In this document: piece by piece, positions 8,185 through 17,398 of the stretch | How the letters are laid out: each line of letters begins with the position of its first letter | Numbering within the stretch: the first letter of the stretch is position 1 | Origin: an uncultured Alistipes sp. | GTDB lineage: Bacteria > Bacteroidota > Bacteroidia > Bacteroidales > Rikenellaceae | Reading direction: 5' to 3' | Length of the DNA: 64,000 bases | NCBI GenBank assembly: GCA_900539755.1 | Contig: UQDC01000008.1 | Location: 1-64,000, forward strand | Program-made: the position numbers and the translations under genes | The notes under the pieces: model-generated | Seen by the model: the letters and a program-made list of their open reading frames with translations, nothing else | The model's database searches: none | What the model was told of the DNA's origin: nothing

Positions 8185-9222
8185 CTACACCAGTTCTATT
8201 CCGGCTGCATGACACTCCTCGCGCATCGATTCGGGCCAAATACTACTCTGAATCTCACCGATATGAGCTTTACGCAGTAGGTACATACACAAACGAGATT
8301 GTCCGATACCACCACCAATCGTCAACGGCAGCTCGCCAGCCAACAACTTTCGGTGGAAGTACAGTTCGCTCTTGTATTCCTGTCCTCGCAAAGCCAACTG
8401 ATGGCGCAATGCCTTCTCATCCACACGAATACCCATGCTTGAGACCTCAAATGCACTATCCAACACCGGATTCCACAACAGGAGATCTCCATTCAGGCCC
8501 TTATATCCCTCCTCGTTTGGAGTACTCCAGTCATCATAATCGGCGGCACGTCCATCATGCACCTCCCCATTAGAAAGCTCTCCTCCAATACCGATTACGA
8601 ATACGGCGCCATACTTTTTAACAATCTCATTCTCGCGTTCTTTGGGCGAAAGATTGGGATACAAATCCAACAGCTGTTGAGCATGAATAAAGTGTATCTC
8701 TTCGGGGAGGAACGGTTCAATCTGGGGAAACTCTACATAAAGTTTATTTTCGGTCACCTTAATGGCTTCGTAAATACGATTGACCATTTTTTTCAAGAAA
8801 GCCACATTGCGGTCTTCGGCCGTAATGACCCGCTCCCAGTCCCACTGATCGACATACAACGAATGGAGGTTGTCCAGGTCTTCATCAGGGCGCAAGGCAT
8901 TCATATCGGTATAGATTCCCCGACCGGGTTTCACTCCCATTTCGCCAAGTTTGAGCCGTTTCCACTTGGCCAACGAATGAACCACTTCGGCCCGTCGATC
9001 GCCCATCGCCCGAATGGGGAAAGAGACCGGACGTTCCACACTATTCAGATCGTCATTGATACCGGTACCGGTCAGCACCACCATCGGAGCCGTCACACGC
9101 AACAACACCAACTGAGCAGCCAAGTTCTCCTGAAACATATCCTTGACATGTTTAATTGCTTTTTCGGTATTTTCAGTACTACCGAGCAGATTGCGGTAGC
9201 CGACAGGTTTAATAAGAGTCAT
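8185..9222 (-). CDS. asnA: Aspartate--ammonia ligase
   Basis: A 345-aa ammonia-dependent asparagine synthetase that makes asparagine from aspartate, ammonia and ATP in the cytoplasm. It has the class II tRNA-synthetase-like fold. Typical segments are LVLLRVTAPMVV near 40-50, DDLNSVERPVSF, HSLAKWKRLKL, GIYTDMNALRPDE, DQWDWERVI and the C-terminal GGGIGQSRLCMYLLRKAHIGE. Length fits the AsnA family. It is monocistronic; no clear promoter element is seen upstream. Confidence 0.95.
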   Translation of the reverse strand: MTLIKPVGYRNLLGSTENTEKAIKHVKDMFQENLAAQLVLLRVTAPMVVLTGTGINDDLNSVERPVSFPIRAMGDRRAEVVHSLAKWKRLKLGEMGVKPGRGIYTDMNALRPDEDLDNLHSLYVDQWDWERVITAEDRNVAFLKKMVNRIYEAIKVTENKLYVEFPQIEPFLPEEIHFIHAQQLLDLYPNLSPKERENEIVKKYGAVFVIGIGGELSNGEVHDGRAADYDDWSTPNEEGYKGLNGDLLLWNPVLDSAFEVSSMGIRVDEKALRHQLALRGQEYKSELYFHRKLLAGELPLTIGGGIGQSRLCMYLLRKAHIGEIQSSIWPESMREECHAAGIELV

Positions 9223-9650
9223 GACGTACTATGTTTATGATATGTTAAGCATTTCGGTTGGGCTGATCTACATCATGTTGATTTCACAATCCTCTGTTTC
9301 GGCAAAGGGAATCACACCCTTCCTATGACCATAGATATATCAGCAAAACAGCTGCAAAGCAATTATTATGCAGATAGGATCATTGTACTCTTCATGATCC
9401 GGACTTGAAACACTACTTGATGTCCAACGCCTCTACACACAAAGGGAAGAACAATCGTCAAGTCGGCATGTATTGTTCAGACCGCATGATAGACAAACGT
9501 CTTACGTATGCGACAGCCCATGCAATTTATATCTGCAACGCAGAATCATCAACAATATAGCCGATATGTTTTAATCTCTGTAACAGATACGATTTTAACA
9601 TACCACACGAGAGAGACAATGATTCTGCACGAGATCGTGAGTGTAAAACA
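9223..9650. other. Intergenic region between asnA and tyrS
   Basis: About 430 bases upstream of asnA. I find no RNA gene and no good TAnnTTTG match on the minus strand, only low-quality short frames. Confidence 0.5.
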
Positions 9651-9684
9651 GTTTTCGAGGCTGCCAACTGACAGCCTCGAAAAC
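9651..9684 (-). terminator. tyrS terminator
   Basis: Perfect 13-bp stem GTTTTCGAGGCTG / CAGCCTCGAAAAC with a short loop, 3 bases past the tyrS stop codon. Confidence 0.85.
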
Positions 9685-9687
9685 AAA

Positions 9688-10977
9688 CTATTTTACAATA
9701 ATCAAGAAGTAGTTCTTCTTGCCTTTCTGAACCAACAGGTATTTACCCGAGATCAGATCTTGTTTGGTTACTGTGGCATCGACAGCCGTGATCTTCTCTT
9801 TGTTGAGTGAAAGACCACCACCCTGAATCAACTTGCGGGCCTCACCTTTTGACGGGAAGATAGCCGCCTGCTCTGTACAAAGCTGGATAAATCCAATACC
9901 CTCTTCGAGAACCGAAGCAGGTACTTCGAACTGCGGCACACCCTCAAACACCTGCAGGAAGGTCTGTTCATCGAGATGGCGTAAAGCCTCTGCCGTAGCA
10001 TTACCGAACAGAATGCTTGACGCCTCAACGGCCTTGTTGTACTCCTCTTCAGAGTGAATCATGCAGGTAACCTCTTTTGCCAGACGTTTCTGCAATTCAC
10101 GCAGATGTGGAGCCTCGCGGTGAGCTGCGATCAACGCTTCGATCGTCTCTTTATCGAGCATCGTGAAGATCTTGATGTAACGTTCTGCATCTTCATCGCT
10201 GACATTCAACCAGAACTGATAGAATTTATAGGGCGAGGTATAACGTGGATCGAGCCAAACGTTTCCAGATTCAGTTTTGCCGAATTTGGTACCGTCAGCC
10301 TTTTTGATCAGCGTACAGGTCAGACCATAAGCCTCTCCACCCAGTTTACGACGGATCAATTCAGTACCAGTGGTAATATTTCCCCACTGATCCGAACCAC
10401 CCATCTGCAATTTACAGTTTTTGTGCTGATAGAGATGCAGGAAGTCGGTTCCCTGAACCAACTGATAGGTAAATTCGGTAAACGACATACCGTCACCTTC
10501 GCCATTGAAGCGTTTTTTGACGGAGTCTTTCGCCATCATATAATTGACAGTAATACATTTGCCGATCTCGCGGATAAACTCGAGGAACGAGTAATTTTTC
10601 ATCCAATCGTAGTTGTTGACCAGTTCGGCTGCATTGGGTGCATCCGATTCGAAATCGACAAGGTGGCTCAACTGACGTTTGATAGCCTCCTGGTTATGAC
10701 GCAGGGTCTCTTCGTCGAGAAGATTGCGTTCGAGTGACTTGCCTGACGGGTCACCGATCATACCGGTTGCACCGCCGACCAAAAAGATCGGTTTGTGGCC
10801 ACAACGCTGAAAATGTTTAAGAATCATGATGCTGACCAGGTGGCCGATATGCAAAGAATCGGCAGTGGGATCAATACCCACATAAGCGGTCGTCATCTCT
10901 TTGGCGAGTTGCTCTTCGGTTCCGGGCATAATATCATGCAGCATGCCCCTCCACTTGAGTTCTTCTACAAAATCCAT
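9688..10977 (-). CDS. tyrS: Tyrosyl-tRNA synthetase
   Basis: A 429-aa class I synthetase that charges tRNA-Tyr. The HIGH-type motif is HIGH at 43-46 (ADSLHIGHL). The KMSKS-type loop is KFGKT (in DGTKFGKTESG). The tRNA and tyrosine contacts GGSDQWGN and the C-terminal S4 domain (SKGEARKLIQGGGLSLN) are present. An in-frame longer start at 11061 would add 28 unrelated residues; the ATG at 10977 matches the family start (MDFVEELKWRGM). It is expressed from the promoter at 11082. Confidence 0.96.
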   Translation of the reverse strand: MDFVEELKWRGMLHDIMPGTEEQLAKEMTTAYVGIDPTADSLHIGHLVSIMILKHFQRCGHKPIFLVGGATGMIGDPSGKSLERNLLDEETLRHNQEAIKRQLSHLVDFESDAPNAAELVNNYDWMKNYSFLEFIREIGKCITVNYMMAKDSVKKRFNGEGDGMSFTEFTYQLVQGTDFLHLYQHKNCKLQMGGSDQWGNITTGTELIRRKLGGEAYGLTCTLIKKADGTKFGKTESGNVWLDPRYTSPYKFYQFWLNVSDEDAERYIKIFTMLDKETIEALIAAHREAPHLRELQKRLAKEVTCMIHSEEEYNKAVEASSILFGNATAEALRHLDEQTFLQVFEGVPQFEVPASVLEEGIGFIQLCTEQAAIFPSKGEARKLIQGGGLSLNKEKITAVDATVTKQDLISGKYLLVQKGKKNYFLIIVK

Positions 10978-11081
10978 CGAATGAAATATAATGTAATGTA
11001 TATCAGTGTTTACAATTTCCCATATTGTTTTGCGCACTGTACTTCCAAAGACGCAAAACAATAATTTTCACATTATTCTGA

Positions 11082-11089
11082 CAAAGTTA
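11082..11089 (-). promoter_or_regulatory. -7 promoter element for tyrS
   Basis: TAACTTTG on the minus strand matches TAnnTTTG and would give a leader of about 100 bases. A weak ATTGC lies about 21 bases upstream. The stretch from here to 11315 shows nothing else. Confidence 0.6.
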
Positions 11090-11315
11090 GAAAAAATTCA
11101 GCATGAACTGCAATTTCACACATTTCCAACCATCTTTTCCTCTATCCCAGCCGATATAGCCTGATCTACTGAGACTCAACATCAGAATTCCTTCTCCCTA
11201 TCCCATTTCACGAAACGTCTCCAATATTGTCCGCCAGGAACACTTTAGCCAGGGCCACAAAACAGCTCCCCTTTTGAAAGCACCTACTTTTTTGACCTTC
11301 TCAATACAAACAGAG

Positions 11316-12608
11316 CTATAAAAACTCTGCCACAATAAAAGTGCTACCACCAATATAGATCATATCCTCTGGTGAAGCCAATTCTCGTGCTCGTTCTACA
11401 GCTGCTGTTACATTAGGGAGTGTTTCACCCAACAAGCCATAAGCAGCGGCACGTTCAGCCAAGAGCTTTTCGTCAAGGGCCCGTTCAATCCCAGCTCGTG
11501 TAAAGAGATAATGCGCCTCTTTGGGTAATAGCGGCAATACTTTATCCAGATCTTTATCCGCCACAAAACCCAAAACCATATAGAGTTTTCGATAGTGTTG
11601 ACGGGCGATCTGCGCTACAATTTCCCGCAATCCGCCCTCATTATGCCCGGTATCACATACCGTTAACGGCGCTTTGTTCACCACCTGCCAGCGCCCCGAC
11701 AAGCCTGTCGTTGCCGCTGCCGAAGCCAACCCTTCTACGACCGCTTCTCGCGGCAAGGTCAATCCTCCCGACCCATTCAAGACATCGAGTGTGGTCAGAA
11801 CCGTCAAAATATTTTTACGTTGATAATCACCCAAAAGATCCACCGTCAATGCAAACGTCTCTCCATCGAGTCGGCTTTCAATCGTAAATTGTTGTTGATT
11901 TACCCCTACATACTGCCGATCCACAACCCGATAGAGCTGATCAGCAAACAGGATCGGAGCACTGCACTCCTTGGCTCGGGTGATAAAAGTCAATTGGCTC
12001 TCAATTTGACTCTCACCAATCACCACGGGAGTCATCTCTTTGATAATACCCGCCTTTTCACCGGCAATTTTTTCCAGAGTATCACCGAGAAATTGAGCAT
12101 GATCCCAGCTGATGTTGGTAATTACGCTGGCCAACGGACGAATCACATTGGTCGAATCGAGTCGGCCACCCATGCCCACCTCTATGACCGCAACATCGAC
12201 CTGCTCACGCGCAAAATAGTCGAAAGCTATCGCTGTAGTAATTTCAAAAAAAGAGGGTTGAATCCGATCTATCGCCTCACGATGCTGCTCAACAAAATTG
12301 ACCACCTCCTCTTCTGAGATCATCTGACCGTTGACTTTGATTCGTTCCCGAAAATCTTTCAGATGAGGCGATGTAAAGAGGCCGGTCCGATAACCGGCCG
12401 CCTGCAGCACGGCAGCCACCATATGCGACACCGAACCTTTGCCATTGGTTCCTGCAACATGCACGCTCCGAAAACGGCGATGCGGTTCGCCAAGTTCCTG
12501 TTCGAGAGCTACGATATTGTCAAATCCGGGTTTATAGGCACTCCCACCAATATGTTGAAAAACAGGGAGCGAATGATATAGAAAATCAAGAGTTTCAGTA
12601 TAAGTCAT
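11316..12608 (-). CDS. folC: Bifunctional folylpolyglutamate/dihydrofolate synthase
   Basis: A 430-aa Mur-ligase-family enzyme that adds glutamate to folates and, in bifunctional forms, makes dihydrofolate from dihydropteroate. The ATP-binding loop is GTNGKGSVSHM at about 54-64. The family block FTSPHLKDFRERI follows, then a conserved FEITTAIAFDYFA block, GMGGRLDSTN and NISWDHAQFLG. The C-terminal domain contains DTGHNEGG. Length is normal. It lies 168 bases after lnt on the same strand. Confidence 0.95.
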   Translation of the reverse strand: MTYTETLDFLYHSLPVFQHIGGSAYKPGFDNIVALEQELGEPHRRFRSVHVAGTNGKGSVSHMVAAVLQAAGYRTGLFTSPHLKDFRERIKVNGQMISEEEVVNFVEQHREAIDRIQPSFFEITTAIAFDYFAREQVDVAVIEVGMGGRLDSTNVIRPLASVITNISWDHAQFLGDTLEKIAGEKAGIIKEMTPVVIGESQIESQLTFITRAKECSAPILFADQLYRVVDRQYVGVNQQQFTIESRLDGETFALTVDLLGDYQRKNILTVLTTLDVLNGSGGLTLPREAVVEGLASAAATTGLSGRWQVVNKAPLTVCDTGHNEGGLREIVAQIARQHYRKLYMVLGFVADKDLDKVLPLLPKEAHYLFTRAGIERALDEKLLAERAAAYGLLGETLPNVTAAVERARELASPEDMIYIGGSTFIVAEFL

Positions 12609-12776
12609 TTCGTTACACTTTCTTTTACGGAAGCAGGTTTACTAAGGCACAAACACCAAACAAGCGTTCTCCAAAGCGCCCCCTCCGATCACAGGATTCC
12701 GTTCCAAGACTAATACGTTGCCATCTCCTCATTCGGAGTTGAAGTTCGGTTTTCGCATTAGTTCTCAAACTACATA

Positions 12777-14576
12777 TCAGTCATTCAAATGGTTTCGTTT
12801 GCGCACGCGATAGGCCATGAAATAGAGCAGCGACAACGCAAACACATACCAACTGATCCGACCGATCAGATCACCATATCGGGTATAAAAAGTAAGTTCA
12901 TCATGTAAACCGATTTGAGCCGTCAAAGTTCCACGCTGATCCCAGCCCAATGTCTGTCCGACATCACCCCGAGCATTGATAAAGCCAGAGATACCGGTGT
13001 TTGCACTTCGGGCAATACTGCGGCGCGTCTCAATGGCACGCAGCCGGGCATACGAAAAATGTTGATGATAACCGGGCGTATCTCCCCACCAACCGTCATT
13101 GGTAATGATACACATCAGTTGTGCCCCGTTGCGGACGAACTCTGTAAAATATTCTCCATAAACCGATTCATAGCAGATTGCTGCACCATATCGAATTCCT
13201 CTCGGAGTTGTGAACACCTGGCGTACATCGCCAACTCCAATCTGTCCGGCAATTCCGCCCAAGTCGGTCATCAGCCAATCGAACTTTTTGATCCACCGAT
13301 AGTAGGGCATCATCTCGACTCCGATCACCAATTTGGCCTTATGATGAATTCCCACATTACGACTGCTGTCGATCGACAATGCACTGTTAAAAATATCATA
13401 CCACAGCATACCATTGCTACGGGCCGTGTAGGTTGCTCGGGCAGCATCGGGATACTGTTTGAAAGTCGAGGCTCCGCAAACAGCTGTTGCCTTGGGATAC
13501 TTTTCTGCCAACAAAGTCCGTACTGCCCTCACCTGCGATGACAGCGGAATCATCGACTCCCACAAATCGCTGATTGAGCCGAAAGCCGTTTCGGGCAGCG
13601 CAATCAGATCGACTCCGGCAGGGGCTTCAGCCATCAGCGACAACATGACATTGGTCTGCTCCTGCTCATTGGTCACAAACTTTTCAGTATAGGGATCGAA
13701 ATTGGGCTGTACCACCTCCACAGTTGCCATCTGTTTCGGTTCTTCGTAGCTGTAATAGATGACCAACGACACCATAATCGGCACAACCACTGCCACAGCG
13801 GGAGCAATCCAGCTGCGCCATTGCCGACACCGTTTCCAGGCCTCATAAATCAACAAGTTACAAAGCAACACCCATAACGAGCCTCCCAACACTCCGGTAT
13901 ATTCGTACCATTGTATCAATTTGACATCGTGAGCAAAGCCATTACCGAGCACAAGCCACGGGAAGGAGATTTCCCCACCGATGTACAGATATTCATACGC
14001 GATCCAAGCGACTATGAAGAGTGTATAGGCCAAGGCACGTGGAGCACGCCGCCACACAGCATGATAGATCATGAAAGCGGCGACATTGAGGAATGTTCCG
14101 ACCACGGTAGCAGCGACCACTCCTACCACAGCGGCATTGGCCACCCACCAAGTGGTCAACAACCACCAAATGGCAAATGTCAACACCAGATAGGGCCATA
14201 ATCGAGGTGTCCGTACTCGGTGTTTTTTAACGGTTTTACCAAAACGATCAATCGCACGGACTTTTGCTTTACTGTTTTTACCCGAATTTTTCCCGGCTTT
14301 CACACTACCCTTACGCTGTGCCGAAAGGGGCTCACTATTTTGAATAGATTTCGCCGTTTTACCAGAATGCAACCGGCCATGTTTCTTGGCCGATTGATCT
14401 GTGCCCGCAACCGATGCATCGTGCGAGAGAGTAGCCTCATCAGCTAACCGATGCTGCAACATCAACAGCGGTACAAAAGCCACCAATAAGGTTATGGCAG
14501 GAGCTCCCAACCACGGCAATGCCAACAAAACAGCACTACTCAACGCATATAGAACATATCGAATCCGTTTGGTCAT
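12777..14576 (-). CDS. lnt: Apolipoprotein N-acyltransferase with basic cytoplasmic insert
   Basis: A 599-aa inner-membrane enzyme that transfers the third acyl chain to lipoproteins. Several N-terminal membrane helices precede a periplasmic nitrilase-like domain (about 285-560). Its triad is Glu329 (ALPETAF), Lys413 (HHKAKLVIG) and Cys468 (AAICYES). A last helix (ISWYVFALSLLYFMAY) precedes a basic tail. Unusual is a Lys/Ser-rich, low-complexity insert at about 48-125 (for example KAGKNSGKNSKAK) between the first two membrane segments, predicted cytoplasmic. This explains the extra length over the usual 500-540 aa. Confidence 0.9.
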   Translation of the reverse strand: MTKRIRYVLYALSSAVLLALPWLGAPAITLLVAFVPLLMLQHRLADEATLSHDASVAGTDQSAKKHGRLHSGKTAKSIQNSEPLSAQRKGSVKAGKNSGKNSKAKVRAIDRFGKTVKKHRVRTPRLWPYLVLTFAIWWLLTTWWVANAAVVGVVAATVVGTFLNVAAFMIYHAVWRRAPRALAYTLFIVAWIAYEYLYIGGEISFPWLVLGNGFAHDVKLIQWYEYTGVLGGSLWVLLCNLLIYEAWKRCRQWRSWIAPAVAVVVPIMVSLVIYYSYEEPKQMATVEVVQPNFDPYTEKFVTNEQEQTNVMLSLMAEAPAGVDLIALPETAFGSISDLWESMIPLSSQVRAVRTLLAEKYPKATAVCGASTFKQYPDAARATYTARSNGMLWYDIFNSALSIDSSRNVGIHHKAKLVIGVEMMPYYRWIKKFDWLMTDLGGIAGQIGVGDVRQVFTTPRGIRYGAAICYESVYGEYFTEFVRNGAQLMCIITNDGWWGDTPGYHQHFSYARLRAIETRRSIARSANTGISGFINARGDVGQTLGWDQRGTLTAQIGLHDELTFYTRYGDLIGRISWYVFALSLLYFMAYRVRKRNHLND

Positions 14577-14595
14577 CTCTCAAATCGATTTCGTG

Positions 14596-14603
14596 CAAAG
14601 ATA
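14596..14603 (-). promoter_or_regulatory. -7 promoter element for lnt
   Basis: TATCTTTG on the minus strand, about 20 bases before the lnt ATG, so the leader would be very short. It lies 12 bases from the oppositely directed lysE element. Confidence 0.6.
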
Positions 14604-14615
14604 GATTATATTTAC

Positions 14616-14623
14616 TATTTTTG
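14616..14623 (+). promoter_or_regulatory. -7 promoter element for the lysE-cmk operon
   Basis: TATTTTTG matches TAnnTTTG. Transcription would start near 14630, which supports the ATG at 14674 rather than the GTG at 14638 as the start of the next gene. Confidence 0.6.
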
Positions 14624-14673
14624 TACCTCATTACGGGGTGAAGAGCACTCCCATACCACTCTCTTACTGCGAT

Positions 14674-15336
14674 ATGGAGTTTATAGCACTGTTGAAAGGT
14701 TTTGTTATCGGACTGATCGCATCGATACCGCTGGGTCCCATCGGTGTCATGTGTATTCAACGCACCCTGAGTAAAAACCACCGTTCTGGATTTGTTTCAG
14801 GATTAGGAGCTGCAACAGCTGACTCAATTTTTGCCACAATTGCGCTTTTCTCCCTCACCGTAGTGATGTCCTTCATTGAAAACTACATCGCCATACTAAA
14901 GGCTCTGGGTGGCATTTCTGTCATCATTGTCGGCATGACTATATTCCTGAAAAATCCGGCCGTACAGATTCGCCGCAATCGGGCTGGAAAAGGAAGTTTG
15001 TGGAGCGACTACCTGTCTGTATTTTTCATCACCCTGACCAATCCCGCATTCATTTTAATCTTTGTTGCACTCTTTGCTGCATGGGGCATCAGTTACGACG
15101 GGATCGGATTCTTTGATGGGATGGTCATGATTCTCGGCGTATTGAGCGGGGCATCGTTATGGTGGTTTACACTGACCTTCTGCGTCAATCTGTTACGCAA
15201 ACGATTCCGTCCACGCCACCTACTTTGGATCAATCGTTTAACGGGAGCTGTCATTGTCGTATTGGGTGCAGTAGCTATTTTATCAATATTTATTCACATT
15301 CAAGTTCCCGTTCATGGAATCGTCCCTCAACCCTAA
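14674..15336 (+). CDS. LysE-family amino-acid exporter
   Basis: A protein of about 220 aa with six predicted membrane helices, of the LysE/RhtB translocator family in the inner membrane. The N-terminal signature FVIGLIASIPLGPIGVMCIQRTL is the family hallmark. A basic loop (about 100-115) precedes three more helices. An upstream GTG at 14638 would add 12 residues, but it would leave only about 8 bases from the promoter, so the ATG is preferred. The 3' end overlaps cmk by 23 bases. Substrate is unknown; amino acids are typical of the family. Confidence 0.85.
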   Translation: MEFIALLKGFVIGLIASIPLGPIGVMCIQRTLSKNHRSGFVSGLGAATADSIFATIALFSLTVVMSFIENYIAILKALGGISVIIVGMTIFLKNPAVQIRRNRAGKGSLWSDYLSVFFITLTNPAFILIFVALFAAWGISYDGIGFFDGMVMILGVLSGASLWWFTLTFCVNLLRKRFRPRHLLWINRLTGAVIVVLGAVAILSIFIHIQVPVHGIVPQP

Positions 15337-16018
15337 AAAGATCATTATCGCTGTTGACGGCTTCTCCTCCTGCGGCAAGAGCACTTTTGCCCGTGAGGTA
15401 GCGGCCCGTATCGGATATATCTTCATCGACACCGGAGCCATGTACCGTGCCGTTACGTTGCAAGGACTTCGCCACGGTGCCATTCACCCCGATCATATCG
15501 ACGAACAAAAGCTCATCGACCTCCTTGCTCAAACCGATATTACATTCCGTTTCAATCCACAACGTGGAGCAAGCGACATTTACCTGAATGGAGAGAATGT
15601 CGAGGAGCAGATCCGCGGCATTGAAGTAAGCAATAACGTTAGTCGAATAAGCAGCATTGGAGCGGTTCGCGAACAGTTGGTCAATCTACAACAACAGATG
15701 GGGAAACAGAAGGGGATCGTCATGGATGGCCGAGACATCGGCACTGTTGTTTTCCCGAATGCCGAACTAAAGATTTTCATGACCGCAGATCCCAGGATCC
15801 GTGCCGAACGCCGTCACGCTGAATTGGCAGCCAAAGGAACACAAATTACCCTCGAAGAGGTGATGCAGAATTTGCGAGAACGCGACCATGCCGATCAGAC
15901 ACGCGCCATTAGTCCGTTGCGTCAGGCCGAAGATGCCATCGTACTCGACAATAGCCACATGTCCATCGAACAGGAGATTGATTGGGCATTGCAACAAATC
16001 GACAGACTTACTCACTAA
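15314..16018 (+). CDS. cmk: Cytidylate kinase
   Basis: A 234-aa enzyme that phosphorylates CMP and dCMP. The P-loop is GFSSCGKST (about 16-24), an unusual Ser-Cys variant of GxxxxGKS/T. The CMP-binding region includes DTGAMYRAVTL, and the family block MDGRDIGTVVFPNAELKIF is followed by the lid (RAERRHAEL) and RDHADQTRAISPL. It starts inside the end of the LysE gene, indicating coupled translation, and ispH follows. Confidence 0.95.
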   Translation: MESSLNPKKIIIAVDGFSSCGKSTFAREVAARIGYIFIDTGAMYRAVTLQGLRHGAIHPDHIDEQKLIDLLAQTDITFRFNPQRGASDIYLNGENVEEQIRGIEVSNNVSRISSIGAVREQLVNLQQQMGKQKGIVMDGRDIGTVVFPNAELKIFMTADPRIRAERRHAELAAKGTQITLEEVMQNLRERDHADQTRAISPLRQAEDAIVLDNSHMSIEQEIDWALQQIDRLTH

Positions 16019-16142
16019 ACAGTCATCAACAGGAACGTTTTATTCCTATTTCGACAATAGCCGCAAGATTACGGGCTAAACGCATACGGCAGGACACCCA
16101 CGACTTCGATTCTTGTTTAACCATACCGAAACACCTCACATC

Positions 16143-17021
16143 ATGCACATTGAGATTGACGATAAATCGGGATTTTGTTTTGGCGTTGTGAAAGCCATTA
16201 CCAAAGCGGAAGAGTCACTATCCAGCGGAGAGAAGGTCTATTCGCTCGGAGACATTGTGCACAATCGTGTCGAGGTGCAACGGCTTGAATCGTTGGGTCT
16301 CGAGACGGTCTCACACGCTGATTTTCCGCAGCTGGAGGGACGTACAGTCTTGATTCGGGCACATGGCGAACCCCCGACCACTTACGATGAAGCACGAAAA
16401 TATCAATTGAAGATCATTGATGCGACCTGCCCTGTGGTTGCCCATCTGCAAAAGGTAGTTATTGAGGCACATCGCAAAATGGCAGAGTGCAACGGCCAAG
16501 TGGTTATTCTCGGTAAACGAGGACATGCCGAAGTGGTGGGACTGACCGGACAGGTAAGCGGAGACGCCCTAGTTGTAGAGCATATTGAAGATCTCGATGC
16601 AATCGATTTTTCTCGTCCGATCTATCTGCTATCACAAACCACTCAAAGCCTCGAACTGTTCAATCGGATCAAGGAGGAGATTATGCAGCGTGCTGCCGAT
16701 CCAGCCACCGTCACCGTACACGACACCATTTGCCGGCAGGTTTCAAACCGCAACCCCCATCTGCAGGAATTTGTCAAACGATTTGATGTCGTGATTTTCG
16801 TCTGCGGCAAGAAGAGCTCCAACGGCAAAGTGCTTTACCAAACTTGTTTGGCCAACAATCCACGCACTTATAATATCGAGGACGAAAACGAATTGCAATC
16901 TGATTGGTTTACAGGGTGTAATTCCGTCGGAATTTGCGGCGCCACCTCAACTCCCAAATGGTTAATGCAGCGTGTAGCTGAAGGCATCGCCCGCCTCACC
17001 GGCACGGCCATGAAAGAGTAA
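16143..17021 (+). CDS. ispH: 4-hydroxy-3-methylbut-2-enyl diphosphate reductase
   Basis: A protein of about 292 aa that performs the last step of the methylerythritol phosphate isoprenoid pathway with a [4Fe-4S] cluster. The three cluster cysteines lie in GFCFGVVKAI, DATCPVV and HDTICRQVSNR. The catalytic Glu region and the SQTTQSLELF block are present. A TTG 30 bases upstream is in frame, but the ATG at 16143 (MHIEIDDKSG) matches relatives. It sits about 125 bases after cmk. Dxs, the first enzyme of the same pathway, is encoded at 38.0-39.9 kb. Confidence 0.95.
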   Translation: MHIEIDDKSGFCFGVVKAITKAEESLSSGEKVYSLGDIVHNRVEVQRLESLGLETVSHADFPQLEGRTVLIRAHGEPPTTYDEARKYQLKIIDATCPVVAHLQKVVIEAHRKMAECNGQVVILGKRGHAEVVGLTGQVSGDALVVEHIEDLDAIDFSRPIYLLSQTTQSLELFNRIKEEIMQRAADPATVTVHDTICRQVSNRNPHLQEFVKRFDVVIFVCGKKSSNGKVLYQTCLANNPRTYNIEDENELQSDWFTGCNSVGICGATSTPKWLMQRVAEGIARLTGTAMKE

Positions 17022-17330
17022 AAACAGGCGTTATTACATTATTGCATTGATACAGATCGGATTTTTTCTACACCACGCTTCTTAATTATTCGTTAATCAC
17101 GATCTTCCCCTCAATCCATAATATCACAAGACCATAATCAAATCACTGTTCATGCAAGTAATACAGTGATCACATTGGGCCCTGCTCAATTGGCAACCGC
17201 TATTCTCAACTCTAATCTCGATTTGCGATACATTACTTGCGAATTTCTTTTGCATCATTGCTCTCTTTTTAAACAAGCCTACCCCCTCTTGCTCTCCCAA
17301 GAAGGCCTAACAATAGAAATAGATAAAAAA
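17022..17330. other. Intergenic region between convergent ispH and rpoD
   Basis: AT-rich, with a 7-bp inverted repeat TCACTGT / ACAGTGA around 17143-17169. I see no gene and no terminator for ispH. Confidence 0.45.
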
Positions 17331-17359
17331 TCAGAGCCACCCTTTACGGATGGCTCTGA
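17331..17359 (-). terminator. rpoD terminator
   Basis: Stem TCAGAGCCA / TGGCTCTGA with an 11-base loop, followed on the minus strand by TTTTTT. It lies 40 bases past the rpoD stop. Confidence 0.82.
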
Positions 17360-17398
17360 TTCTATGCTCAACGTTGCCGAAAACTCGGCAATTCCTTG

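Noticed and set aside
9508..9810. 100-aa plus-strand open frame
   Set aside because: It runs through the tyrS terminator and into tyrS on the other strand.
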